Below are positions 9,048 through 15,735 of a stretch of 20,200 nucleotides of DNA, piece by piece (position 1 is the stretch's first letter; each line of letters starts with the position of its first letter). The translations under genes were made by a program, and so were the position numbers. The DNA is from CAZQQN01 sp964549595. Its GTDB lineage: Bacteria > Bacteroidota > Bacteroidia > CAILMK01 > CAYYUA01. The stretch covers positions 1 to 20,200 of the forward strand of contig CAZJWK010000044.1 of the NCBI GenBank assembly GCA_964549595.1, given 5' to 3'. A model generated the notes under the pieces. The model was not told the DNA's origin and made no database searches. It was given only the letters and a program-made list of their open reading frames with translations.

Positions 9048-9081
9048 GTCCTTTTCTTTTCACTGCTCAAAAGAAAAGGAC
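9048..9081. repeat. Perfect 13-bp stem, 8-base loop hairpin
   Basis: GTCCTTTTCTTTT (9048-9060) pairs perfectly with AAAAGAAAAGGAC (9069-9081) around the loop CACTGCTC. No T-tract follows on either strand at once, so it is not a typical terminator. It lies directly upstream of the 9091-9310 element and may belong to the same repeat unit. Confidence 0.8.
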
Positions 9082-9090
9082 CAAAAGAAA

Positions 9091-9310
9091 ACGCACCCTT
9101 TGATTGAATTTTTTGATCCGTTCTTATGAGGTGGATCAAAAGCCTTTGCCATTGAGATCCTTTAAAACATCAGGGATTTTGAGAAGAGGAGTTCAAGGAT
9201 TGTAAAGGTTCTGGGTTTTGAATGCTTTTAAACTTTAAAAACTCCGGAGTTTTTAAAGTTTGATCCACCCCCAAGACGGGTGCCCCAAAAAATTCAATAG
9301 AAGGGCAACG
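9091..9310. repeat. Large imperfect inverted-repeat (MITE-like) element
   Basis: Two arms of about 50 bases face each other. ATTGAATTTTTTG (9103-9115) pairs with CAAAAAATTCAAT (9286-9298). GGTGGATCAAA (9130-9140) pairs with TTTGATCCACC (9259-9269). The bases between these blocks are also similar with small indels (CCGTTCTTATGAG on the left; CCGTCTTGGGG on the right arm read in reverse), and so are the outer CCCTT-containing flanks. A further local hairpin forms from TTTTGATCC (9111-9119) and GGATCAAAA (9133-9141). The inner right arm reads GGGGGTGGATCAAA in reverse, one base different from the terminal repeat of the element at 9644-9779. No target-site duplication is evident. It may be a decayed non-autonomous transposon or a structured repeat; it codes for nothing I recognise. 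Confidence 0.6.
9230..9261. repeat. Perfect 32-bp palindrome
   Basis: AAACTTTAAAAACTCC (9230-9245) is followed immediately by its exact reverse complement GGAGTTTTTAAAGTTT (9246-9261), with no spacer. It lies inside the right half of the 9091-9310 element and overlaps its right arm by three bases. Zero-spacer palindromes of this length are prone to deletion, so its presence suggests recent origin or selection. It could be a binding site or an inverted junction. Confidence 0.85.
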
Positions 9311-9640
9311 GCCTGCCCTTCCCAATTAGCCAAAGGGTAACTCATAAGTAAGTGTTTCAGATTGCTTTGCTTTCCCCTTTTTAATAACAAATCTTTTTGG
9401 TGGGGCATTGGCGTTTTTTTCGCGAGCCAAACAAGATTGCTTGCCATTGACGCATAGGCCGGGTGGTAGAAGATCATAGAAGTTTCCTTTCTTATCATGG
9501 CCTAATAGCCGGAATAATCACCGGAGTTTCTAAATATTCAGTAAAAAGGTTTGGTTAGGAGAAACTTCATCGGGATTCGGCAGGGCTAATGGCAAAATCG
9601 TCAGTTTGGCCGTAAAATATCCCTGCCCCGATTTCTTTGC

Positions 9641-9782
9641 TTAGGGGGTGTATCAAAACCATAAAAATCCATGATTTTTTGGTTTTAAAAGTCTTTTGAA
9701 TATTAGGTTGAAAATCAGCATTTAAATTTAATTGGGTTATTTTACTTTAAGTGGTATAAAAGACTTTTGATACACCCCCTTA
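9641..9782. mobile_element. MITE-like non-autonomous element with TTA target duplication
   Basis: Perfect 15-bp terminal inverted repeats GGGGGTGTATCAAAA (9644-9658) and TTTTGATACACCCCC (9765-9779) bound a 136-bp element with no coding capacity. TTA at 9641-9643 and again at 9780-9782 looks like a 3-bp target-site duplication, of the TNA type known for some IS5-group elements; the family link is inference. The right end continues inward as AAAAGACTTTT (9758-9768), and its complement AAAAGTCTTTT occurs on the left only after a 28-base hairpin segment, so the ancestral terminal repeat was about 22 bp and the left one is interrupted. It sits between the epimerase gene and the M42 peptidase gene without disrupting either. 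Confidence 0.7.
9655..9686. repeat. Hairpin inserted in the left terminal repeat of the MITE-like element
   Basis: AAAACCATAAAAATC (9655-9669) pairs with GATTTTTTGGTTTT (9673-9686) apart from one bulged T, leaving a 3-base CAT loop. AAAA flanks the extra segment on both sides (9655-9658 and 9687-9690). Removing 28 bases plus one AAAA copy restores a left terminal repeat identical to the right one for 22 bases. Confidence 0.65.
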
Positions 9783-9937
9783 GGTAAAATGGTTGTGAGA
9801 AGGGAAAAAGCTCATCTTTAGGCAAAAATAAATGGAATAGAAAATCAAAATAGGACATCGGCTTTTTACGCCCTTATATAATCTAAAACTCAGAAATATA
9901 GTAACTTATTTAATAAGAGCTGAATGGGTCTGAAACC

Positions 9938-10864
9938 TTAAAGGTTAGCCATTAGATACCCGTACATATTTACCATGCTTTGGAGGTCATCTTTGTGAAC
10001 CTTTTCATCCGGGCTATGGACATTGGACTCCGGTGCTCCGATAAAGCACCAATCGAACGGGAAGGGGGAGCGCTGAAGTTCAATGCCGTCACTTCCGCCT
10101 GCTCCCTCTACTTCTTTCTGAAAAGGTATGTTTGATTGTTCAGCAAGTGTTAAAATATGCCTAACAAATTTTTGCCTTGGAATGCCAGAATCACGTAAAG
10201 AAATGGCTGCTCCTTTTCCGTGATGAATCCGGTCTGTAGCCCAGGTAATATCAGAAATCAAAGCTTGCCTTACGTTGAATTGCTCATAAATAAATTTTCC
10301 GAGGTATCCCACCGAACCACCGCCATGTTCTTCCCAGCAAGAAAAACAAATAATGCCATTTTCCAACGTTTCGGCTACTTTTAGGGCATTGTAGATACCG
10401 CCTCTGTTATCTATGTAGGGGGATTGGACATAGGCTTTTTGGTTTTGAAAGTTGGGTTTGTAGGTAAGCGTTGTCCCGGGTTCTATGATTCTGTCCGCCT
10501 TGTATACGGGGTAGGTTTTATCGGATTCTTCTTTTTTTTCAAATTGCAATTCACATTCAATGGAACCCTGACTATCCGCTCCTGTGAGTTTTGTGCCTGC
10601 CTCAGCACTTGGCTTCCCGATTTTTTCCAATTCATTATTTTGAGTAGTTGTAAACCCCACAGAATCCATATGAGCAAAAATGGCTGTTCTTGGTGTACCA
10701 AAAACCAAAACAAGGCAATCCTGGAGGTCTTCTCCTTGGTGGATTCGGGGTTGGACTTTCCAATGGTCTGCGTATTGATTCACATAGTCAATGATGAAAG
10801 CTTTTAAGGAGGCCTCATCTCCCGATGGAGCGTGAACGGAGGTTAGTTGTTGAAGCAATTCCAT
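9938..10864 (-). CDS. M42-family metallopeptidase (glutamyl/deblocking aminopeptidase-like)
   Basis: A cytosolic dinuclear-metal aminopeptidase by family. Numbered from the ATG at 10864 the protein has 308 residues and keeps the full set of likely metal and catalytic residues: H65 and D67 in FAHMDS, D152 in YIDNRGG, E178/E179 in CWEEHGGG, D205 in ISDIT, and H283 in ESNVHSPDE. The region between 68 and 150 corresponds to the PDZ-like oligomerisation domain of M42 enzymes. It is somewhat shorter than typical members (about 340-360). An upstream in-frame ATG at 10897 would add 11 residues, but it lies upstream of the -7 box at 10881-10888, so 10864 is the better start. M42 enzymes usually trim N-terminal residues from peptides released by proteolysis. 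It is transcribed alone. Confidence 0.9.
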   Translation of the reverse strand: MELLQQLTSVHAPSGDEASLKAFIIDYVNQYADHWKVQPRIHQGEDLQDCLVLVFGTPRTAIFAHMDSVGFTTTQNNELEKIGKPSAEAGTKLTGADSQGSIECELQFEKKEESDKTYPVYKADRIIEPGTTLTYKPNFQNQKAYVQSPYIDNRGGIYNALKVAETLENGIICFSCWEEHGGGSVGYLGKFIYEQFNVRQALISDITWATDRIHHGKGAAISLRDSGIPRQKFVRHILTLAEQSNIPFQKEVEGAGGSDGIELQRSPFPFDWCFIGAPESNVHSPDEKVHKDDLQSMVNMYGYLMANL

Positions 10865-10880
10865 GGAAATGGTTTTTCTG

Positions 10881-10888
10881 CAAAAGTA
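10881..10888 (-). promoter_or_regulatory. -7 box (TACTTTTG) of the M42 peptidase gene
   Basis: The minus strand reads TACTTTTG, an exact TAnnTTTG match, 16 bases before the ATG at 10864. The -33 position falls inside the terminator hairpin of the upstream gene and shows no TTG, so the promoter may be weak. Confidence 0.5.
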
Positions 10889-10895
10889 AAAAAGC

Positions 10896-10924
10896 AAAAA
10901 AAAGGCGGACCTGGTAGGCCCGCC
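10896..10924 (-). terminator. Intrinsic terminator of the Omp28-like gene
   Basis: GGCGGACCT (10904-10912) and AGGCCCGCC (10916-10924) form a 9-bp GC-rich stem with one mismatch and a 3-base loop. Read on the minus strand it is followed by eight Ts (10896-10903). It ends transcripts coming from 11103-13223 before the M42 gene. The plus-strand side also has a T-rich tail (TTAATTTTTT), so it may work both ways. Confidence 0.85.
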
Positions 10925-11040
10925 TTAATTTTTTATCGAATCCTTCAAAGGTCAAATTTTCATTAAATCTTCATGTCAGAAAATCAGCCATTGCTTTGTT
11001 AGGTAATCAGGAAATTTTTCGGAATAAGCTTTTAACCCAA

Positions 11041-11084
11041 CTATGCAATAGCCTAAAGTGGTTTAGCACTTTCCTATTGCATAG
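11041..11084 (-). other. Strong hairpin in the 3' untranslated region of the Omp28-like gene
   Basis: CTATGCAATAG (11041-11051) pairs with CTATTGCATAG (11074-11084), and an inner AAAGTG (11055-11060) pairs with CACTTT (11067-11072) around a 6-base loop. It begins 18 bases after the stop codon of the gene at 11103-13223. Neither strand has a long T-tract after it (the plus side reads TGAGTTTTT), so it may stabilise the mRNA 3' end or act as a first, weaker terminator. Confidence 0.65.
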
Positions 11085-11102
11085 TGAGTTTTTAATAAAG
11101 GT

Positions 11103-13223
11103 TTATTTTACCATAAACTGTTCACCAACGGTTTGACCATCAACTTTTAATTTAGCAATATACAGACCTGGTTTCAAGTCTTTCACATTTACTGCTATGG
11201 ATTGTTGGCCACCCACATATTTTCTGTTGCTAACAACCTCTTTCACATGTTGACCCACAGCTGAGTAAACGTTCAGGGAAACTTTCCTTGATTCTTCCAG
11301 CGTAAAGTCAACTTGGGTAAAGGTTTCAGCCGGATTCGGGAAAATCTTGTTCAAACCGAAACGCTTTTTATTGGGCTCATTCTCCCTGGCTAATGTCATG
11401 CCTTTAATGGCCTCTTCATTGGAATTTAAAACTATTCGATTATTCTTGTTATTGTCATAATAGTGGACAAAAGCCACGACCTTGTGTCCATCTTCATGGT
11501 AAAGATTGGGAATATCCTGGTTAGAGAAATCATAATTAAGTGTGGTAGAATAAGTTTCTCCTACTTTTGGCTCGTTTGGTATAAAACCACCATCGCCCCA
11601 GGTTGAAGTAATGACATCCCGAACAACGTCCTTATGCTCGTAACCTTTTATGGGATCTCCTTTCCCTCCGTAGGGATGTTGACTAACCTGATTGTAATAA
11701 TTTCTTTGATCCCAGCCATCACCTTCTCCAACAACGGTATTTTGAACAAGAAAGGCAGTAACCCTTAGATCACCTTTTGGTACTTGCGCTAAAAATTCAG
11801 CATCAATGGTAACTTTTAGTTTATCTTTTTCAGGATTTTCGTTTTTAATATTGACTTTAACGGGGCTTGGGAAATTTAACCTTTGTTGGGTTTTTTCAGG
11901 CCAGTCTCCTCTACTTAATCTAATGCCTTGTTCAAAAAAGTTCGTGCGGTCGATCATGGCTGAAGGCGCTGAAGAAATACCCATTCCGGAAGCATAACTT
12001 TGATGTTCCTGGATGGTCATTTTATCTGTACCAAAGGCTGCATGATGCTGAGCTACAATACTTTGGGGAGTGTTAGTCTTTATATTTTCTAAGATACGTT
12101 TTCCATCTGGGCAATAACCACAAGGAGCAGTGGAAAATTCTTCAATAAGGGGATTTTTAGTAGTAGATTGTCCATTGTTAATAAAATAATTGCGGTTAAG
12201 CTTTTTATTATTATTTTTATACTCATCATTGTTTCCATTAATTTGGTCAATCCACCACTCAATTTGGTACTCTTGGCCTGTTTGAAGGTTTGAGGGGGTA
12301 AAGCCAAAACTCCCGTTACCACCGGATGCACTAAAGTTAAGGTTGTTAACGGTTTTGGTTTTTACACTACCTCCGTTCAAGGTATAGTTAATGGTTAAAG
12401 AATTTACTGCTTCTGAGCCAAAATTGAACAAACCGGCTTTTACTTTGGAAGATTTTCCGGTCAAAACAGTTTTATCCATCACATATTTGCCGGATAAATC
12501 GATATCGCTAATGGCAACATCATATTTTGGCTGGCTGCCTTTTCTGAAGTAATAGACGTCATCATCGCTCCCGCCTCCAGCTAAATCCGGGAAGTTAATA
12601 TTGGGTGAGTTTCCGATTTCTTTCACTTTACTACCATCTTTATTCTTTAATCCAACAGCACCCTGTATGCCTTCCCCTTGCTGAAAGCCTGCGTAATTAT
12701 GAACAATATCAATGACACCAGTCTCGTAAATCCTTATACTAAAATAATAATAACCCCGGGAAGAACTGTTCTTGGAAACAGATTTCCATTGAATGACATG
12801 GACTTTTACATTGGCATCATTGGTATAAGTAAAATTCAAAACTTCATCTTCAGTTCCTCGACTGCTTGAGGATGCAAGTTTAAGGTCGGACCAGAAACCG
12901 AAGATGCTGTTTTTGGGCGCACTGGATTGACTAAGGGGTGATGAGCCAACCTGGCTTTTCTTGGCTGTGTCGGTAAAAGTGATGTAACCGTTATCGCTTG
13001 CATAATAAGTTTTTACACTATCCCCGAAAAAATTAATATCGAAGGGTAATTGTTGCTCACTACTTAATTTGTCATCATTCCCGGACCCAATTATCGTGTT
13101 ACTATTATCCGGGTTAAAGTTATAATTAGTGCCTTCTTTCTGAATACTAAAATAATTGTTTTGAGCATTAGCCAAATTACCAGTAATAAAAATGGCAATA
13201 AGCAATAATTGTAACGTTCTCAT
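11103..13223 (-). CDS. Omp28-like T9SS cargo protein with CGYC thioredoxin-type motif and type A sorting domain
   Basis: A secreted or surface protein of 706 residues. Residues 1-20 are a signal peptide ending in ANA. The N-terminal part (about 22-228) is a beta-rich domain of the type that samples FGDSVKTYYASDNGYITF and IFGFWSDL. Residues about 233-345 look like a CARDB/Ig-like domain. From about 356 to 600 the sequence resembles the Omp28-related outer membrane protein family: EEFSTAPCGYC with C368/C371, then ISSAPSAMIDR with a likely cis-Pro at 420, as in thioredoxin folds. The last about 80 residues (IFPNPAETFTQVDF, VYSAVGQHV, LKPGLYIAKL) are a T9SS type A sorting domain. A thiol-disulphide or metal/partner-binding role outside the cell is plausible but inferred. 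It is transcribed divergently from another T9SS cargo gene. Confidence 0.92.
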   Translation of the reverse strand: MRTLQLLLIAIFITGNLANAQNNYFSIQKEGTNYNFNPDNSNTIIGSGNDDKLSSEQQLPFDINFFGDSVKTYYASDNGYITFTDTAKKSQVGSSPLSQSSAPKNSIFGFWSDLKLASSSSRGTEDEVLNFTYTNDANVKVHVIQWKSVSKNSSSRGYYYFSIRIYETGVIDIVHNYAGFQQGEGIQGAVGLKNKDGSKVKEIGNSPNINFPDLAGGGSDDDVYYFRKGSQPKYDVAISDIDLSGKYVMDKTVLTGKSSKVKAGLFNFGSEAVNSLTINYTLNGGSVKTKTVNNLNFSASGGNGSFGFTPSNLQTGQEYQIEWWIDQINGNNDEYKNNNKKLNRNYFINNGQSTTKNPLIEEFSTAPCGYCPDGKRILENIKTNTPQSIVAQHHAAFGTDKMTIQEHQSYASGMGISSAPSAMIDRTNFFEQGIRLSRGDWPEKTQQRLNFPSPVKVNIKNENPEKDKLKVTIDAEFLAQVPKGDLRVTAFLVQNTVVGEGDGWDQRNYYNQVSQHPYGGKGDPIKGYEHKDVVRDVITSTWGDGGFIPNEPKVGETYSTTLNYDFSNQDIPNLYHEDGHKVVAFVHYYDNNKNNRIVLNSNEEAIKGMTLARENEPNKKRFGLNKIFPNPAETFTQVDFTLEESRKVSLNVYSAVGQHVKEVVSNRKYVGGQQSIAVNVKDLKPGLYIAKLKVDGQTVGEQFMVK

Positions 13224-13362
13224 AATTGTGGTTTTTTGGTTTCAGAACAAATTTGCAGTTTTCAAATCAAATGACGAAAATTTTTTAAAAAAGGTTGCTT
13301 TCAAAAAAAAGCAAATAATTGATTGTTTAAGAGTTAAATAATTTATAAACCAAATTGTTTTT

Positions 13363-13370
13363 TAAATTTG
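13363..13370 (+). promoter_or_regulatory. -7 box (TAAATTTG) of the small T9SS cargo gene
   Basis: TAAATTTG matches TAnnTTTG and lies 23 bases before the ATG at 13394. The -33 position has only a partial ATTT match, so confidence is moderate. Confidence 0.45.
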
Positions 13371-13393
13371 AAGCATTAAAAATTTAGATTGCT

Positions 13394-14101
13394 ATGCGAA
13401 AAGTTTTTTATTTAGGCTTAATTGGTGTTTTTTTAATACAGTTAAAGCCGGCCTCGGGGCAGGATTTCACATTTTTAAAAGACTCCATTTCAAAGACTGG
13501 GTCAAGTGGTCAGATAATTGCACCTGGAACAAAAATCGTGAACAAAACCAATGGCTCCGTTACTTTTAGATGGGTAAGGGGAAAGGCTAAATTGCCTAAT
13601 GATTGGCAAAAACCCGGATTTTGCGACAAAAACCAATGCTATAATGATAAGGATAGTGCTACATTTAAATTAAATGGTAAAGATTCCGCCAGAATGAAGA
13701 TAAATTTTTATGCCTATAATGCTAACTTTGAACCCAAGAAGGGAAAGGGTTATTCCAATATCATTGTTTACCCGGTTAGTAAGGGCAGGGCTGCTTCACA
13801 GAAAGTTTTTTTTAAAGGAGAAGCCACTGGTAGTTCCGGTGTGGAAAAAACAACTTCTGCCCTGAACTTTAAAATTTACCCTAATCCGGTTAATAAGGTG
13901 CTTAATCTTGAATTCCCCTCTGTTAACAGAAATAGGCAAGTTGTAATTTTTAACGCTTTGGGTAAGCCGGTCAAAAGGCTTGATTGTTCAGGCATTAAAA
14001 GCAAGGAAGTTCCGGTTTCTGAATTGCCCAAAGGCAATTATTTTATCCGTTACCAGGACAAAGAAGGTGCCTCAATAACCAAGTCTTTTACAAAGGATTA
14101 A
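13394..14101 (+). CDS. Small secreted protein with CDKNQCY motif and T9SS type A sorting domain
   Basis: A 235-residue protein with a signal peptide (about 1-22, ending ASG). The middle region reads like a single beta-sandwich domain: TNGSVTFRW, then LPNDW, then FCDKNQCY with C77 and C82, which could form a disulphide. The last about 75 residues (IYPNPVNKVLNLEF at 161-174, IFNALGKPV, LPKGNYFIRY) are a T9SS type A sorting domain, so the mature protein is exported across the outer membrane. A region with an SVTFRW/LPxDW/CDxxxCY pattern is, to my recollection, recurrent in Bacteroidota T9SS cargo, often in or near Omp28-like proteins; that is from memory, not checked. Function unknown. It is divergent from the Omp28-like gene, 170 bases away, and ends only 8 bases from the convergent outer-membrane gene. 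Confidence 0.85.
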   Translation: MRKVFYLGLIGVFLIQLKPASGQDFTFLKDSISKTGSSGQIIAPGTKIVNKTNGSVTFRWVRGKAKLPNDWQKPGFCDKNQCYNDKDSATFKLNGKDSARMKINFYAYNANFEPKKGKGYSNIIVYPVSKGRAASQKVFFKGEATGSSGVEKTTSALNFKIYPNPVNKVLNLEFPSVNRNRQVVIFNALGKPVKRLDCSGIKSKEVPVSELPKGNYFIRYQDKEGASITKSFTKD

Positions 14102-14109
14102 GGAGATAA

Positions 14110-15687
14110 TTACCAACTGTAGTTAAAAGTGATTGTCACTTGGTGTTTTTGAATACTTTCTAAAATTTCCGGGTTCATTTTATCGGAAACCTGGTAAGGG
14201 CTCATGAATTGATTGGCTTTTCTTAGCTGGTAAGCAAAGTCATAATTAAACGGCCCTGCATTGATCCCTAATCCAAAAGAATACAAATTACCGGAAGCAT
14301 TGAATCCTTTAGGCACGTAATTATTATTGGAATAAGGAGAGGTAAAATGGGCAAATCCACCCCTTAAAGTAAATACATTAATTTTGTATTCTGCCCCTAA
14401 ACGAAATTGATGCCTGCCTTTAAAAATGCGCTTGATTGTCCGGTTTTCAACTGAAAAACTGTAATCGTCAGCGTTGATTCGAGCGTTACCGAAATTCTTG
14501 TATTCGTAATCAAAAGAAATAAACCCCTTATTGCTTAAAATCAATGCAATGCTGCCCAGAGCCCTGAAAGGAGTTACCAGGTTGTAATCAAATGTAAATT
14601 CACTGGTTTCAAGCTCATTCCGGTAATTATTGTGATTGCTGTCAATGTCCTTAACGTTGGCTTTCATGGAATATTGAAAGGCATCATCCATGGTGTAAAA
14701 AGTAGGGGAATAAATACTGCCACCAATCCTTAAGAAGGGGAATGCCCTGTAAATAAAGCCAAAACCTCCGTAAACACCAAAACCAGAAGTTTCGAATGTT
14801 TCCGTAAAACGAACCGACTTATAATTCGGAATCCCATCCTTCAGGTCAGCGGAATCAATTTCCCGGTTGGTTTCATTAAAGACCTTCTTTTGTTCGTAAT
14901 CCACAATCGGTAATCCTACTGTGCCACCCAGATAAAGTTTGTTTGAGTAATTCCCTGCATAAGACAGGTAAAAGTCATGGGTACCACCCCTGGCGGTGAA
15001 ATTTTGCTCCTGGGAACTGTTGGGTATTTTGCCCGCTTCGGTGGAAGTGTAATAATCATTGGAATCCAGATTATTGTCTTGTGATGGCTTGTAAGGATTG
15101 ATCAGCCAACTTTTAAAGGCCAATCCTTCTACTGTACTGAGGTCCTCAAAAGACTTCGGAAATTCTGACGGATAAATACCTCTTCTGGTAGCTTTTTGGG
15201 CAAAATATTCAAGGATACTTGAGGATTGGTTGACTCCTTTGGCAATGTGACGCCTATGATATCCCGCCTGCCTGTTAATTCCCATCGCAAAGGTATTTCC
15301 GACCCACCCTTTTTCTTTGCGCTTATCTCCCTGGGTTTTGATTTCATTGAAGACCAGGCCTATATTGCTTATGGTAAAATTCGGCTTTAAGCTGGTTTGC
15401 TTATTGCCCAAATATTCGGTTTCACTGTTAATGATACCGATTGAGGGGGAAAAGGAAATTTCGGATCCCCTGTAGAGCCCGAATCCGGCTGGATTGATTG
15501 CCTGGGAGACGGTGTTGGCCCCCAAAGCACCAAATGCGTTAGCCACTCCCATGCTTCTGGCGTTAGTCGGATAATAACTTTGAGAATACCGGAAGGCATC
15601 ATTTTCATTTTGCCCAAGAACCCAATCCAGGCCAAAAAAGCTGATAAGCAAAGAGAGGCAAGCCACAAATTTTAATTTGCTTTTCAT
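14110..15687 (-). CDS. OmpP1/FadL/TodX-family outer-membrane transport protein
   Basis: A predicted outer-membrane beta-barrel of 525 residues. The signal peptide covers about 1-25 (ends VLG). The N-terminal NARSMGVANAFGALGANTVSQAINPAGFG region (about 42-70) is the hallmark of the FadL/OmpP1 group, in which the N-terminus plugs the barrel lumen. Alternating aromatic/hydrophobic strands follow, and the chain ends in VTITFNYSW, with the terminal aromatic residue expected for BAM recognition. The family takes up hydrophobic molecules such as long-chain fatty acids; the actual ligand here is unknown. It follows the lipoprotein gene by 48 bases on the same strand without a visible promoter, so the two are probably co-transcribed. 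Confidence 0.9.
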   Translation of the reverse strand: MKSKLKFVACLSLLISFFGLDWVLGQNENDAFRYSQSYYPTNARSMGVANAFGALGANTVSQAINPAGFGLYRGSEISFSPSIGIINSETEYLGNKQTSLKPNFTISNIGLVFNEIKTQGDKRKEKGWVGNTFAMGINRQAGYHRRHIAKGVNQSSSILEYFAQKATRRGIYPSEFPKSFEDLSTVEGLAFKSWLINPYKPSQDNNLDSNDYYTSTEAGKIPNSSQEQNFTARGGTHDFYLSYAGNYSNKLYLGGTVGLPIVDYEQKKVFNETNREIDSADLKDGIPNYKSVRFTETFETSGFGVYGGFGFIYRAFPFLRIGGSIYSPTFYTMDDAFQYSMKANVKDIDSNHNNYRNELETSEFTFDYNLVTPFRALGSIALILSNKGFISFDYEYKNFGNARINADDYSFSVENRTIKRIFKGRHQFRLGAEYKINVFTLRGGFAHFTSPYSNNNYVPKGFNASGNLYSFGLGINAGPFNYDFAYQLRKANQFMSPYQVSDKMNPEILESIQKHQVTITFNYSW

Positions 15688-15735
15688 AGCTTATGATTAA
15701 GAAGCCGGGAATGAAAGTGGTTTAAAAGCCTGGAG

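Larger units (their letters stand above)
8698..9937. other. Repeat-rich 1.24-kb intergenic region without a credible gene
   Basis: All frames are short or broken. The stretch instead holds several inverted repeats, listed separately: a hairpin at 9048-9081, a large imperfect inverted-repeat element at 9091-9310 with a perfect palindrome in it, and a MITE-like element at 9641-9782. Smaller stems also occur: GCTTAGG 8850-8856 with CCTAAGC 8875-8881, and GGCAGGG 9579-9585 with CCCTGCC 9621-9627. From 8698 to about 8840 and from 9783 to 9937 I see nothing beyond AT-rich spacer. The region resembles an accumulation site for non-coding interspersed repeats. Confidence 0.75.

Noticed and set aside
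9128..9272. A second MITE of the same family as 9644-9779 with its own target duplication
   Set aside because: The ends are similar, but the interiors do not align and the flanking bases (TAT and AAG) do not match, so only a possible relationship is reported.
9253..9498. 81-codon minus-strand frame in the repeat-rich region
   Set aside because: It runs through the right arm of the inverted-repeat element and half of the 32-bp palindrome, has no promoter or recognised domain, and no partner gene. More likely repeat DNA than a gene.
8875..9645. CCTAAGCAAAG (8875-8885) and its complement CTTTGCTTAGG (9635-9645)
   Set aside because: An 11-bp complementary match 750 bases apart is near what chance gives in a search of this size, and the flanks do not extend it.
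10424..10807. 127-codon plus-strand frame
   Set aside because: It lies wholly opposite the M42 peptidase gene, whose conserved metal ligands prove the minus strand is coding.
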